Notes: generated from the sequence alone by a model not told the origin. DNA of 64,000 nucleotides from Actinomycetales bacterium (GCA_017308515.1 JAFKEN010000007.1:186001-250000), one strand, 5' to 3'; positions 1 through 8,357 are shown, counted from the first letter of the stretch. Numbers and translations: made by a program.

Positions 1-158
1 ATCGTCAGGCGCAGATCGACGTGAGCCGTCGTGCCGCGCGGTCCGGCCTCGACGCGCACCTCGCGCACCATGTCGAGCTCGGTGATCGGGCGGCGGATCT
101 CCGGATCCGTCACGCGCGCGAGCGCGGAGCGCACGGCTCCGGCGTCGGGGGAGCTCAC
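1..158 (-). CDS. mrp: Mrp/NBP35-family P-loop ATPase, N-terminal part only
   Basis: The gene runs off the left window edge; about 52 N-terminal residues are visible. It starts at a GTG (156-158) that overlaps the TGA of the upstream DUF1003 gene (155-157), so the two are translationally coupled. The visible peptide contains ARVTDPEIRRPITELDMV, typical of the MIP18/DUF59 domain at the N-terminus of actinobacterial Mrp proteins. Those proteins continue into a ParA-like ATPase domain implicated in iron-sulfur cluster carriage; that part lies outside the window. It is the last visible gene of a run with the MgtE-N/CBS and DUF1003 genes. The family call is fairly secure from the DUF59 motif; the ATPase domain is inferred. 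Confidence 0.82.
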   Translation of the reverse strand, partial: MSSPDAGAVRSALARVTDPEIRRPITELDMVREVRVEAGPRGTTAHVDLRLT

Positions 159-694
159 CCCGCCGCCCCCTCCTCGGCCTCGGCCGCGGCGGCGCGGGCG
201 GTGCGCTCCTCGTCGAGCTCCTCGAGCAGCGAGCGCAGCTCGGAGCGGAGGAAGTCCTTCGTCGCGAGCTCGCGCATCGCCAGCCGCAGCGCGACCACCT
301 CGCGGGCGAGGTACTCGGTGTCGGCGAGGTTGCGCTCGGCGCGCTGGCGGTCCTGCTCGATCTGCACGCGGTCGCGGTCGTCCTGCCGGTTCTGCGCGAG
401 CAGGATGAGCGGCGCCGCGTAGGAGGCCTGCAGCGACAGGATGAGGGTCAGCGCCGTGAACCCGAGCGCCGCGGAGTCGAAGCGCCACCAGCCGGTCTGC
501 TCCGCGATCGAGTTGTAGGTCATCCAGAGCGCCACGAAGACGGTGAGGATGATGATGAACCACGGCGTTCCCATGCCGCGGGCGATCGCCTCGGTGAAGC
601 GCCCGAAGCGGTCGCGGCTGCGGAAGCGCGGCACGAAGGAGCCGCGCACGGTCTTGGGCGCGTCGAGCGCGGGGGAGCGGTTAGCGCGCGCCAC
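155..694 (-). CDS. DUF1003 membrane protein
   Basis: This 179-residue protein has two hydrophobic segments: about residues 42-62 (GTPWFIIILTVFVALWMTYN) and about 75-98 (GFTALTLILSLQASYAAPLI). A basic N-terminus precedes them and a long charged coiled-coil-like tail (about 100-175, rich in E, R, D and A) follows. The order of two membrane helices, an N-Q-D-D-R-D stretch and a charged helix is characteristic of the DUF1003 family, whose function is unknown. The GTG start at 692-694 has a strong AGGAGG-type ribosome site and lies inside the end of the upstream MgtE-N/CBS gene (14-nt overlap). Its stop overlaps the mrp start. The linkage with a magnesium-transporter-like sensor domain suggests a membrane or ion-related role, which is an inference. 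Confidence 0.85.
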   Translation of the reverse strand: MARANRSPALDAPKTVRGSFVPRFRSRDRFGRFTEAIARGMGTPWFIIILTVFVALWMTYNSIAEQTGWWRFDSAALGFTALTLILSLQASYAAPLILLAQNRQDDRDRVQIEQDRQRAERNLADTEYLAREVVALRLAMRELATKDFLRSELRSLLEELDEERTARAAAAEAEEGAAG

Positions 695-2015
695 GGGGCC
701 CCCTCCTTCCGCGCACGGTGGGGATCGTGCCCGTCATCGCCGAGGAGACGGGGTAGCCCGCGCCGTCGTCGTCGCCCTTGCGCCAGTCGTCGGGCAGCAG
801 GTAGTCGAGCACGTCGTCGATCGTCACCACCCCGAGCAGGCGATGGCTCTCGTCGACGACCGGCAGCGACACGAGGTCGTAGGAGGCGAGGATTCGGCTC
901 ACCTCGGCCGCGCTCGTGTCCGCCCGCACCGGCTCGAGGGCCGGGTCGACGAGGGTGCCGAGCCGCTCGTGCGGCGGGTAGCGCAGCATCCGCTGGAAAT
1001 GGACCATGCCCAGGAACCGGCCGGTCGGCGGTTCGTAGGGGGGGAGGGTCACGCAGATCGCCGCCCCGATCGCGGGCGCGAGCTCGTGCCGGCGGATGAG
1101 CGCGAGCCCCTCGGCCACCGTCGCGTCACCCGAGACGATGATCGGCTCGGGCGTCATGAGGCCACCGGCCGTGTCGGGGTCGTAGGAGAGCAGGAAGCGC
1201 ACGTCCTCCGCCTCCTCGGGCTGCATGAGCTCGAGCAGCGCCTCGGCCTTCTCCTCCGGCAGCTGGGCGACCAGGTCGGCGGCGTCGTCGGGCTCCATGC
1301 GGTCGAGCACCTCGGCGGCGCGCTCGTCGTCGAGGCGGCCGAGCAGGCGCACCTGATCGTCTTCCGGCATCTCCTCGAGGGCGTCGGCGAGCCGCTCGTC
1401 GGGCAGCTCGGAGGCGACCTCGATGCGCCGGTCGGCGGGCAGGTCGAGCAGCGCGTGGGCGAGATCGGCCGGCAGCAGATCGGAGTAGGTCGCGATGAGC
1501 TGCTCGGCCGACTGCGGCTCGCCCTTCGCGGTCTTCTCGGTCACCTGGCCCCAGGTCGCGAACAGCGTCGGGCCCTTCGAGAAGGGGGTCGCCGAGTTGC
1601 GCGGCCGGCGCAGGAACAGCTCGCCGACCGCCCACTCGCCGGGGGCGACCTGCTCGATCGCGACGTCTTCGATGGTCGCCTCGCCGCCCTGGGGGGCGAC
1701 CGAGCGGTCGCGCAGCAGCACCGTGCGGCCCAGCAGCTCCGCGATCACGCGCACCTCGCCGCCGCGCTGCTCGAAGCGGCGGAGGTTGATGATGCCGGTC
1801 GTGATGACCTGTCCCGAGCCGATGCTGGTCACCCGTCCGATCGAGACGAACACCCGGCGCTTGCCGGGGATCTCGACGAGCAGGCCGACGACGGTGGGCG
1901 ACTCGGCCTTGCGGTAGACGACGAGGACGTCGCGCACCTTGCCGACCTTGTCGCCCGCGGGGTCGAAGACGGAGCACCCGGCCAGTCGGGCGACGAAGAC
2001 TCGCGTGGCGCTCAC
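681..2015 (-). CDS. MgtE intracellular-domain and CBS-pair protein without a transporter domain
   Basis: This is a 444-residue soluble protein. Residues about 1-85 resemble a PRC-barrel-like beta domain. Residues about 175-275 are MgtE N-domain helical repeats (LPADLAHALLDLPADRR, MPEDDQVRLLGRLDDERAAE). Residues about 280-420 form a CBS pair, with a second CBS ending VVDESHRLLGVVTIDDVLDYL. Full MgtE magnesium channels continue with five membrane helices; these are absent, so this is likely a Mg2+- or nucleotide-sensing regulatory protein rather than a transporter. The GTG start is chosen because a TAGGGT element lies 6 nt upstream of it, predicting a leaderless mRNA, and because the alternative upstream frame is poorly supported. 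It leads the run with DUF1003 and mrp. Confidence 0.85.
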   Translation of the reverse strand: MSATRVFVARLAGCSVFDPAGDKVGKVRDVLVVYRKAESPTVVGLLVEIPGKRRVFVSIGRVTSIGSGQVITTGIINLRRFEQRGGEVRVIAELLGRTVLLRDRSVAPQGGEATIEDVAIEQVAPGEWAVGELFLRRPRNSATPFSKGPTLFATWGQVTEKTAKGEPQSAEQLIATYSDLLPADLAHALLDLPADRRIEVASELPDERLADALEEMPEDDQVRLLGRLDDERAAEVLDRMEPDDAADLVAQLPEEKAEALLELMQPEEAEDVRFLLSYDPDTAGGLMTPEPIIVSGDATVAEGLALIRRHELAPAIGAAICVTLPPYEPPTGRFLGMVHFQRMLRYPPHERLGTLVDPALEPVRADTSAAEVSRILASYDLVSLPVVDESHRLLGVVTIDDVLDYLLPDDWRKGDDDGAGYPVSSAMTGTIPTVRGRRGPRGAR

Positions 2016-2021
2016 GCGCCA

Positions 2022-2027
2022 ACCCTA
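2022..2027 (-). promoter_or_regulatory. -10 element, leaderless promoter of the MgtE-N/CBS gene
   Basis: On the minus strand the sequence reads TAGGGT, then 6 nt, then the GTG start. This TANNNT spacing matches actinobacterial leaderless promoters. No clear -35 box is visible. Confidence 0.55.
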
Positions 2028-2110
2028 CTCGCCGCACCCCGCGCGGCCGGTGCGGCCGCCACCCCGGAATCGCCCGCCGCGCGGGCGTCCCGCCATGGGA
2101 GAATCGCGGC

Positions 2111-2602
2111 GTGACCAGCCCCGGAAGCTTCCCCGGACGCCGCGGTGCGGCGTCGATCCCGCACGGCGAGGTCGTCGGCAGCTACCCGACCTACCTCGAG
2201 GCGCAGTCGGTGGTCGACCGGCTCGCGAAGGCCGACTTCCCGGTCAAGGAGGTGTCGATCCTCGGGCGCGATCTCACGACCGTCGAGCGGATCACCGGCA
2301 AGCTCAGCTGGAACCGCGCCGCCCTCGAGGGGGCGCTCTCGGGACTGTGGTTCGGCCTCTTCGTCGGCCTGCTGTTCTTCCTCATCGCCCCGGACGCGGG
2401 CTTCGCCTACCTCGGCGCCGCGCTGCTCGTGGGGGCCGCCTCGGGCATGTTCTTCCGCCTGGGCACCTACGCGATCGGGCGCCGCTCGCGCGACTTCCAG
2501 TCCACCCGCGAGGTGCTCGCCGAGAGCTACGAGGTCGTCGTTCCCTCGGGCCTCGTCGCGCGCGCGAAGGATGTGCTCGCGATGCCGCCCGCCGAGGGCT
2601 GA
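2111..2602 (+). CDS. General stress protein 17M-like membrane protein
   Basis: This 163-residue protein has an N-terminal domain resembling general stress protein 17M (about 22-60: VVGSYPTYLEAQSVVDRL, followed by a V-S-I-L-G-R-D strand). A Gly/Ala-rich hydrophobic hairpin follows (about 78-117), then a charged tail ending in VPSGLVARAKDVLAMP. The YP-x-Y-x-E-A-Q-x-V-V-D pattern, in which a small ferredoxin-like domain precedes a two-helix membrane segment, is common in small actinobacterial proteins of unknown function. The GTG at 2111 gives the conserved beginning. It converges on the aminopeptidase gene, and a hairpin separates the two. Confidence 0.8.
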   Translation: MTSPGSFPGRRGAASIPHGEVVGSYPTYLEAQSVVDRLAKADFPVKEVSILGRDLTTVERITGKLSWNRAALEGALSGLWFGLFVGLLFFLIAPDAGFAYLGAALLVGAASGMFFRLGTYAIGRRSRDFQSTREVLAESYEVVVPSGLVARAKDVLAMPPAEG

Positions 2603-2653
2603 GCGCTTCGGGGCCGAGCGGCTCGGGGCCGAGCGGCTCGGGGCCGCTCAGCC
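2595..2653. terminator. Bidirectional terminator-like hairpin between convergent genes, containing 15-bp tandem repeats
   Basis: Perfect 10-bp arms GGGCTGAGCG (2595-2604) and CGCTCAGCCC (2644-2653) enclose a loop made of 2.5 copies of a 15-bp unit CGGGGCCGAGCGGCT (2608-2645). The repeat unit is itself partly self-complementary. It lies exactly between the stops of two convergent genes. There is no U-tract, as is usual in high-GC actinobacteria. Confidence 0.6.
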
Positions 2654-2666
2654 CGCGCCGACGCGC

Positions 2667-4118
2667 TCAGCGCGCGGCGACCTCGCGCATCCACGCCTCG
2701 ACCTCGTCGGCCGTGCGCGGGATGTCGGCGGAGAGGTTCTCGCAGCCGTCGGCGGTGACGAGCACGTCGTCCTCGATGCGCACGCCGATGCCGCGGAACT
2801 CCTCGGGCACCGTGAGGTCGTCGGGCTGGAAGTAGAGCCCCGGCTCGATCGTGAAGATCATGCCCTCGCGGATCTCGCCGTCGTGGTAGAACTCGCGCCG
2901 CGCCTGCGCGCAGTCGTGCACGTCGATGCCGAGGTGGTGGCTGGTGCCGTGCACCATCCAGCGCCGGTGGAACTGCAGCTCGGGGTCGAGGCTCTCCTCG
3001 GCGCTGATCGGCAGCAGCCCCCACTCGGCGGTACGGCGGGCGATGACCTCCATCGCGGCGGCGTGCACCTCGCGGAACACCACGCCCGGCTTGACGACCG
3101 CGAACGCGGCGTCGGCGGCCTCGCGGACGGCCTCGTAGATCCGCCGCTGGATCGGGGTGAACGTGCCCGAGACCGGCAGGGTGCGCGTGATGTCGGCGGT
3201 GAAGAGGCTCTCGCGCTCGATGCCCGCGTCGACGAGGATCACGTCGCCCGGCACCACCGGGCCGTCGTTGCGGGTCCAGTGCAGGATGCACGCGTGCGGC
3301 CCGCTCGCCGCGATCGTGTCGTAGCCGACCGTGTTGCCCTCGGCGCGGGCCCGGCGGTCGAAGCTGCCCTCGACGAGTCGCTCGCCGCGGTCGTGGGCGA
3401 CGGCCTCGGGCAGGGTGCGGATGACGTCCTCGAAGCCCGCCTTCGTCGCGGCGACCGCGGCGCGCATCTCGGCGATCTCCCAGTCGTCCTTCACGAGCCG
3501 CAGCTCGGAGAGCTCGCGCAGCAGCTCGGCGTCGTCGAGGTCGAGCTGGGGCGCCTCGACGGAGAGCGCGTCGTCGAGCTCGGCGAGGTCGCGGGTGGCG
3601 AGGCCGAGATCCGCCGCGATGTCGTCGAGGCTCGGGCGGGGGCCGACCCAGAACTCGCCGATCGCGGCGTTCGCGTAGAACTCGGGGGTGTCGCGGCCGG
3701 CGGTGGGCCGCAGGAACAGCGTCGCGTCGTGCCCCTCGGTGCTCGGCTCCAGAACGAGAACGCTCTCGGGCACCGTGTCGGCGCCCCAGCCGGTCAGCTG
3801 CGCGAAGGCGGTGTGGGCGCGGTAGGGGTGGTCGGTGTCGTTGCTGCGCACCTGGGTGCCGCCCGCGGCGACGACGATCCGCTCACCGGGATGCGCCTGC
3901 GAGATCGCGGCCCGGTGGCGCGCCGCGCTCGCGGCCGCCGCGCGCCGGCCGGGCGGGACCTGCGGACGCTCGGCCCATCCGCCCGAGATCCACTCCCGGA
4001 AGCGCTGCGACTGCGGGGTCGTCGAGCGGTTCTGGTTCGGGTTCGGCGCCGCCTCGGCGGCGGCGGATGCGGCGGCCTCGGGGCGGGTCGTGGCGGGGCG
4101 TGCGGAGGTGTCCGTCAT
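2667..4118 (-). CDS. pepP: Xaa-Pro aminopeptidase (aminopeptidase P family, M24B)
   Basis: This 483-residue metallopeptidase removes N-terminal residues preceding proline. An N-terminal creatinase/AMP_N domain (about 70-215, starting RHRAAISQAHPGERIVVAAG) precedes the pita-bread catalytic domain. The five metal ligands are visible: Asp in VILVDAGIE, Asp in TADITRTLPV, His in MVHGTSHHLGIDVHD, Glu in FTIEPGLYF and Glu in GVRIEDDVLV. The length and domain order are typical of bacterial PepP. About 45 low-complexity Ala/Pro-rich residues precede the domain. It starts at ATG 4116-4118. It is convergent with the stress-protein gene and lies just downstream of the endonuclease-family gene on the same strand. 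The enzyme is presumably cytoplasmic. Confidence 0.93.
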   Translation of the reverse strand: MTDTSARPATTRPEAAASAAAEAAPNPNQNRSTTPQSQRFREWISGGWAERPQVPPGRRAAAASAARHRAAISQAHPGERIVVAAGGTQVRSNDTDHPYRAHTAFAQLTGWGADTVPESVLVLEPSTEGHDATLFLRPTAGRDTPEFYANAAIGEFWVGPRPSLDDIAADLGLATRDLAELDDALSVEAPQLDLDDAELLRELSELRLVKDDWEIAEMRAAVAATKAGFEDVIRTLPEAVAHDRGERLVEGSFDRRARAEGNTVGYDTIAASGPHACILHWTRNDGPVVPGDVILVDAGIERESLFTADITRTLPVSGTFTPIQRRIYEAVREAADAAFAVVKPGVVFREVHAAAMEVIARRTAEWGLLPISAEESLDPELQFHRRWMVHGTSHHLGIDVHDCAQARREFYHDGEIREGMIFTIEPGLYFQPDDLTVPEEFRGIGVRIEDDVLVTADGCENLSADIPRTADEVEAWMREVAAR

Positions 4119-4150
4119 GTCCCGATCCTCTCACCCGAGGCGAGCGGTGT

Positions 4151-5161
4151 TCAGGCCGCGGGGCGCACCACCGCGAGCACCGGCCGGTGATCGCTGCCCG
4201 AGTCGTCGGCCGAGGTGATCACCTCGAAGCCGACCGTCTCCCAGTCGGGCGTCGTCAGCACGTGGTCGATCGGGGCGCCGAGCAGCGTCGGCAGCAGCGT
4301 CGGCCAGGTGCCGACCGCGGCGGCGCCCACGGTGCGTGCCGCGTCGGTGCACCGCCCGAGCTCGCCGGGGCCCGGCGCGAGGCCCTCGAGGTGGTCGAGG
4401 GTCGCGTTGAGGTCGCCCGCGAGGATCGTGTCGGTGCCCTCGCACCGCGCGGCGACCCAGTCGAGCCCGAGGTGCCAGTCGCCGATGTAGTCGGGGATCG
4501 GCGCGACCGGGTGCGCCGCGACGAGGGTCGGGCCCGATCCGGTGACGGGCACGGCCACGACGCTCGGGATCCGCGGGGTCGTGCCGGCGGTCTCGTCGAG
4601 GCGGTAGGCGCCGAGGCTCTCGCTCACGAGCAGGGAGGTCGACCGCGCCGGCGAGATGTGGTCGAGGGCGACGGTGAAGACCTGCATCGGGCGCCCGGCG
4701 CTCGCGAGGATCGCGGCGACCGCGTCGGCGTCCTCCTCGGTGGTCTCGGGCAGCGCGATGACGTCGGCGCCGCGGTCGAGGGCGAGCCGGGCGATGCCGT
4801 CGGCGCCGGGTGCACCGCCGTAGGTGTTCCAGGAGAGCACGGTGATCTCGCCGCTCCCGGCCGCGGGAACCGCGGGGCCGCCGGTCCCGCGCACCGCGAG
4901 CACCGCGACGTTCACCCCGACGAGGATCGCGAGCACGAGCGCGAAGGCCGCCATCGCGCCTCGGCGCCGCGGCGAGGCCAGCGCGATCACGACGGCGAGG
5001 ATCACGAGCGCCGCCCCGATCGCGACGATCAGCCCGCGCAGCGCGGTGACCTGCGCGATCACCACGGTGCGCTCCAGCCCGAGCAGCTGCGGCCAGGTCG
5101 CGATCGCGAGCACCGCGAGGACGGCGATCGCGGCGAGAGTTGCGAGGAGGCGGCCGACCAC
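4151..5161 (-). CDS. Membrane-anchored endonuclease/exonuclease/phosphatase (EEP) family protein
   Basis: In this 336-residue protein three hydrophobic helices (about 7-25, 38-61 and 70-91) are followed by a complete EEP catalytic domain. Key motifs are VLSWNTYGG, ALPETTEEDA (metal-binding Glu), AGDLNATLDH (Asp/Asn pair), IDHVL and the terminal SGSDHRPV (catalytic His). The topology places the hydrolase outside the membrane, as in other actinobacterial proteins with a three-helix anchor. The substrate (phospholipid, nucleic acid or inositol phosphate) cannot be read from the sequence. The GTG start follows a TAGGCT element by 8 nt. It is divergent from the PHP gene. Confidence 0.87.
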   Translation of the reverse strand: MVGRLLATLAAIAVLAVLAIATWPQLLGLERTVVIAQVTALRGLIVAIGAALVILAVVIALASPRRRGAMAAFALVLAILVGVNVAVLAVRGTGGPAVPAAGSGEITVLSWNTYGGAPGADGIARLALDRGADVIALPETTEEDADAVAAILASAGRPMQVFTVALDHISPARSTSLLVSESLGAYRLDETAGTTPRIPSVVAVPVTGSGPTLVAAHPVAPIPDYIGDWHLGLDWVAARCEGTDTILAGDLNATLDHLEGLAPGPGELGRCTDAARTVGAAAVGTWPTLLPTLLGAPIDHVLTTPDWETVGFEVITSADDSGSDHRPVLAVVRPAA

Positions 5162-5169
5162 GAGGAGGA

Positions 5170-5175
5170 AGCCTA
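5170..5175 (-). promoter_or_regulatory. -10 element of the EEP-family gene
   Basis: TAGGCT on the minus strand lies 8 nt before the GTG start at 5161, consistent with a leaderless or near-leaderless mRNA. It is back to back with the element at 5227. Confidence 0.45.
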
Positions 5176-5226
5176 ACCCGGCACGCGTGCGCGCCCGCCG
5201 AGCCCGCTGGTGCGGGCGCGCCGCCC

Positions 5227-5232
5227 TACGAT
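5227..5232 (+). promoter_or_regulatory. -10 element, leaderless promoter of the PHP gene
   Basis: TACGAT, then 6 nt, then ATG at 5239. The position supports the ATG rather than any of the longer upstream starts. Confidence 0.55.
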
Positions 5233-5238
5233 GTGGGG

Positions 5239-6087
5239 ATGCCCGGGATCGACCTGCACGCGCACACGAGCGTGTCGGACGGCACCGAGACGCCGGCCGA
5301 GCTGGTCGCCGCGGCGGTCGAGGCCGGTCTCGACGTGGTCGCGATCACCGACCACGACTCCACCGCCGGCTGGGCGGCCGCCGAGGAGGCGGCGCGCGGC
5401 ACCGGCCTGACCGTGCTGCCGGGCATCGAACTGTCGACCCAGCTCGACTACGCGAGCGTGCACGTGCTCGGCTACCTCGTCGACCCGGAGGACGCCGAGC
5501 TCTCGGCCGCGATGGCGGCGATCCGCGACGAGCGGCTGCACCGCGCCGAGGCGATGGTCGCGCGCATCGCCGCCGACTACGAACTCACCTGGGACGACGT
5601 GCTCGCGCAGACCACGCCGGGCGCGACCGTGGGGCGGCCGCACATCGCCGACGCGCTCGTCGCGCGCGGCTATGTGAGCGACCGCACGGCGGCGTTCCGC
5701 AGCATCCTGCACTGGCGCGGCGGCTACTACGCGCCGCACGACGCGCCGCCGCCGCTCGAGGGGGTGCGCCTGATCCGCGCCGCGGGCGGCGTACCGGTGA
5801 TCGCGCATCCGGGCGCGCGCGGTCCCGAGCGGGTGATCGGACCGGCGATGTTCGGGCGGCTGATCGACGCGGGCCTCGCGGGCATCGAGATCGACCACCG
5901 CGACAACTCGCCCGCCTCGCGCGAGCGCTGGTCGCGCCTCGCCGCCGAACGCGGCCTGCTCATGACCGGCTCGAGCGACTACCACGGCGCGGGCAAGCCG
6001 AACCGGCTCGGCGAGAACACCACCGAGCCGGCGATGTACGCGCGCATCCTCGAGCTCGGCACCGGCGCGCAGCCGTTCGCGGGCTGA
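5239..6087 (+). CDS. PHP-domain phosphoesterase (RNase AM / nucleoside 3',5'-bisphosphatase-like)
   Basis: This 282-residue protein contains the four PHP metal-binding motifs: HAHTSVSDGTETP near the N-terminus, ITDHDST, VIAHPGARG in the middle and GSSDYHGAGK near the C-terminus. The order and length fit the YciV/TrpH type of PHP proteins, which hydrolyse phosphates from 3',5'-nucleotides or the 5' ends of RNA in E. coli. The exact substrate here is an inference. The start is taken at ATG 5239 because MPGIDLHAHT is the conserved beginning and a -10 element lies 6 nt before it. The gene converges on the lipoprotein gene with a 19-nt gap. Confidence 0.88.
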   Translation: MPGIDLHAHTSVSDGTETPAELVAAAVEAGLDVVAITDHDSTAGWAAAEEAARGTGLTVLPGIELSTQLDYASVHVLGYLVDPEDAELSAAMAAIRDERLHRAEAMVARIAADYELTWDDVLAQTTPGATVGRPHIADALVARGYVSDRTAAFRSILHWRGGYYAPHDAPPPLEGVRLIRAAGGVPVIAHPGARGPERVIGPAMFGRLIDAGLAGIEIDHRDNSPASRERWSRLAAERGLLMTGSSDYHGAGKPNRLGENTTEPAMYARILELGTGAQPFAG

Positions 6088-6090
6088 ACG

Positions 6091-6106
6091 CGGCGGCCGA
6101 CCGCCG
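6091..6106. terminator. Short hairpin between convergent PHP and lipoprotein genes
   Basis: CGGCGG, a CCGA loop, then CCGCCG form a perfect 6-bp stem filling the 19-nt space between the two stop codons. A bidirectional terminator is plausible but the stem is short. Confidence 0.35.
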
Positions 6107-6706
6107 TCAGTTCGTCCGCACCCAGAGCGCCGAGATCGGCGCGCTCTCCTCCTGCAGCCGCACGGTCCCGGCCTGGTCGTCGTCGCCGAGGTCGTCGCAC
6201 ATCACGGTCACCCGTGGGGTGCCGGAGTAGTCCAGCACGGGGATCGGCACCTCGCCCTCGACCGCACCGGCCTCCGGGAACCCCTCGAGCCGGATCGCGT
6301 CGACGTCGGACTCCGGTCGCGACCAGGTGCCGGAGGCCGTGTACGAGCTCGGCACGCTCACCGCGACCTGTCCCGCCAGGGTCGTCGAGGTCGTCAGGTC
6401 GACGTTCACCTGGATCGTCCCGTCGCCGGCGACCGCGAGGATCCCTGTGCCGTCCATCGCGAAGTCGGAGATCGGGATGCCCAGACCCAGCAGATACGCC
6501 TCGGCCTGCGCGCGATAGTCCTCGACGTCGAGAAGCCAGTCGCCGATCAGGCAGTCGTCCGCCGCGATCGGGTCGTCGGGCTGGCCGTCGCCGCCGCCCG
6601 GGACGAAGTCCTCCTGCGGCTCGCCGCCGCCGGAGCAGCCGACGAGCGCCGTGGCGAGGGCGAGCCCCGCGCCGAGGGCGAGAGCGGGTCGGGTGGTGCG
6701 GTTCAT
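6107..6706 (-). CDS. Secreted lipoprotein of unknown function
   Basis: This is a 199-residue protein. The N-terminus has a basic start, a hydrophobic core (about 8-22) and the lipobox LVGC (Cys near residue 24), predicting cleavage and lipidation at the outer face of the membrane. A Gly/Asp/Pro-rich linker (about 25-45) precedes a beta-rich domain of roughly 150 residues with CLIGDWLLDVEDYRAQAEAY, in which two Cys (the second in VTVMCDDLG) may form a disulfide. A conserved GxW (DCLIGDWLLD) motif recurs in actinobacterial lipoproteins, but I do not recognise a family with known function. It converges on the PHP gene; about 150 nt separate its start from the RNA helicase stop on the same strand. 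Confidence 0.8.
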   Translation of the reverse strand: MNRTTRPALALGAGLALATALVGCSGGGEPQEDFVPGGGDGQPDDPIAADDCLIGDWLLDVEDYRAQAEAYLLGLGIPISDFAMDGTGILAVAGDGTIQVNVDLTTSTTLAGQVAVSVPSSYTASGTWSRPESDVDAIRLEGFPEAGAVEGEVPIPVLDYSGTPRVTVMCDDLGDDDQAGTVRLQEESAPISALWVRTN

Positions 6707-6792
6707 GACGGCTCCGTCCGATCGTGCACGGAACCGCGCCGGTCACCGTGTCATGGTCACGACGCGCGGAGCGACCGGGGAGGTTGACACCG

Positions 6793-6809
6793 GGCCGGGT
6801 TCTCCGGCC
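6793..6809 (-). terminator. Possible terminator of the DEAD-box helicase gene
   Basis: GGCCGG, GTTCT, CCGGCC (6-bp stem, 5-nt loop) lies about 50 nt beyond the helicase stop, in the 154-nt gap before the lipoprotein start. The outer TTGACAC/GACACG flanks partly extend the pairing. It is supported only by position and symmetry. Confidence 0.35.
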
Positions 6810-6860
6810 GACACGCGGTGGCTCAGGGTACTGCGGATGACGGCGGGGCCGGAAGGATCC

Positions 6861-8357
6861 TCAGCCGGCGGGGGGAGGCGTGGGCGCCCCGGCCGCGCCG
6901 CCGCGCCCGCGGCCGCCGCGGCGACGGGTGCGCTTGCGGCGCGCGGGGGCGGCGCCGTCGTGGGCGCCGGACCCCTCGGCGTGGTCGGCGTGCGCGGTTG
7001 CCGGCGCGGATCCGGCGGAACCGCCGGCGGCCGCATCGCTGCCGCCCGATCCCGACCCGCGGGTGCGGCGACGCGGGCGCGAGCCGCCCGAGCCGGAGCC
7101 GCCCGAGCGGCCGGAGCCCTCGCCGGATCCGCCTCGACCGCCCTCGCGCGGGGGCCGGTCGGCGGGGGCCGAGGCGGGCTTCAGCCGCCCCTTGGTGCCC
7201 TCGGGGATGTTCAGCTCGCTGTAGAGGTGGGGGCTCGACGAGTACGTCTCGACCGGTTCGGGCTGGCCGAAGTCGAGGGCGCGGTTGATGAGCGCCCACT
7301 TGTGCAGGTCGTCCCAGTCGACGAAGGTCACCGCGACGCCGGTCTTGCCGGCGCGCCCGGTGCGGCCCACGCGGTGCAGGTAGGCCTTCTCGTCTTCGGG
7401 GATGGTGTGGTTGATGACGTGCGTGACGTCGTCGACGTCGATGCCGCGCGCGGCGACGTCGGTCGCGATGAGCACGTCGCGCTTGCCGGCCTTGAAGCCC
7501 GCCATCGAGCGCTCGCGCGCCTCCTGGCTCATGTCGCCGTGCACCGCGCCCGCGTTGAAGCCGCGGTCGTTGAGCTCTTCGACGAGCTTGGCGGCGGCGC
7601 GCTTGGTGCGCGTGAAGATGACCGTCTTGCCGCGCCCTTCGGCCTGCAGGATGCGCGCGATGACCTCGTCCTTGTCGAGCGCGTGCGCCCGGAAGACGTG
7701 GTGCTCGATGTTCGCCTGCATGACGCCCTCGTCGGGGTCCTGCGCGCGGATGTGGATCGGGCGGTTCATGAACCGCCGGGCGAGCGTCACGATCGGCGCC
7801 GGCATCGTCGCCGAGAAGAGCATCGTGTGCCGCACCTCGGGGATCTGCGCGAACAGCCGCTCGACGTCGGGCAGGAACCCGAGGTCGAGCATGCGGTCGG
7901 CCTCGTCGAGCACCATGACCTTGACGTTCGCGAGGCTCAGCAGGCGCTGGCCGACGAGGTCGAGGAGACGCCCGGGGGTGCCGACGACGATCTGGGCGCC
8001 GGCCTTGAGCGCCTCGACCTGGCCCTCGTAGGCCTTGCCGCCGTAGATCGCGGCGACCGTGGTGGGGCGCTTCGAGGAGGCGAGCTCGAGATCCTCGGCC
8101 ACCTGGATGCACAGCTCGCGGGTCGGCACGACGACGAGCGCCTGCACCCCGGGCGCCGGGTCGGCCCCGAGGCGCTGGATGAGCGGGAGGCCGAAGCCGA
8201 AGGTCTTGCCGGTACCGGTCTTGGCCTGGCCGATGATGTCCTGCCCGGTGAGGGCGAGCGGGATGGTCTGCGCCTGGATCGGGAAGGGCTCGAGGATGCC
8301 CTTCTCGGCGAGGGCGTCGACCATGTCCTGGTCGATGTTGAGTTCGGAGAACGTCAC
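6861..8357 (-). CDS. DEAD-box ATP-dependent RNA helicase with basic low-complexity tail
   Basis: Starting at GTG 8355-8357 the protein has 498 residues. All core motifs are present: AKTGTGKT (Walker A), VVPTREL, GTPGR, VLDEADRMLDLGF (DEAD box), SATMP, ATDVAARGIDV and HRVGRTGRAG. The C-terminal 110 residues are Gly/Ser/Arg/Pro-rich and end in the very basic RRKRTRRRGGRGRGG, a type of tail that commonly binds RNA. Actinobacterial RhlE/CsdA-like helicases with such tails remodel ribosomal or mRNA structures. Upstream in-frame starts exist up to 8468 but add only unconserved sequence; VTFSELNIDQDMV is the usual beginning. The 248-nt region upstream (8358-8605) holds no gene. Confidence 0.92.
   Translation of the reverse strand: MTFSELNIDQDMVDALAEKGILEPFPIQAQTIPLALTGQDIIGQAKTGTGKTFGFGLPLIQRLGADPAPGVQALVVVPTRELCIQVAEDLELASSKRPTTVAAIYGGKAYEGQVEALKAGAQIVVGTPGRLLDLVGQRLLSLANVKVMVLDEADRMLDLGFLPDVERLFAQIPEVRHTMLFSATMPAPIVTLARRFMNRPIHIRAQDPDEGVMQANIEHHVFRAHALDKDEVIARILQAEGRGKTVIFTRTKRAAAKLVEELNDRGFNAGAVHGDMSQEARERSMAGFKAGKRDVLIATDVAARGIDVDDVTHVINHTIPEDEKAYLHRVGRTGRAGKTGVAVTFVDWDDLHKWALINRALDFGQPEPVETYSSSPHLYSELNIPEGTKGRLKPASAPADRPPREGGRGGSGEGSGRSGGSGSGGSRPRRRTRGSGSGGSDAAAGGSAGSAPATAHADHAEGSGAHDGAAPARRKRTRRRGGRGRGGAAGAPTPPPAG

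Noticed and set aside
6784-6789. TTGACA-like -35 box
   Set aside because: No -10 element at a proper distance on that strand and no gene downstream to use it.
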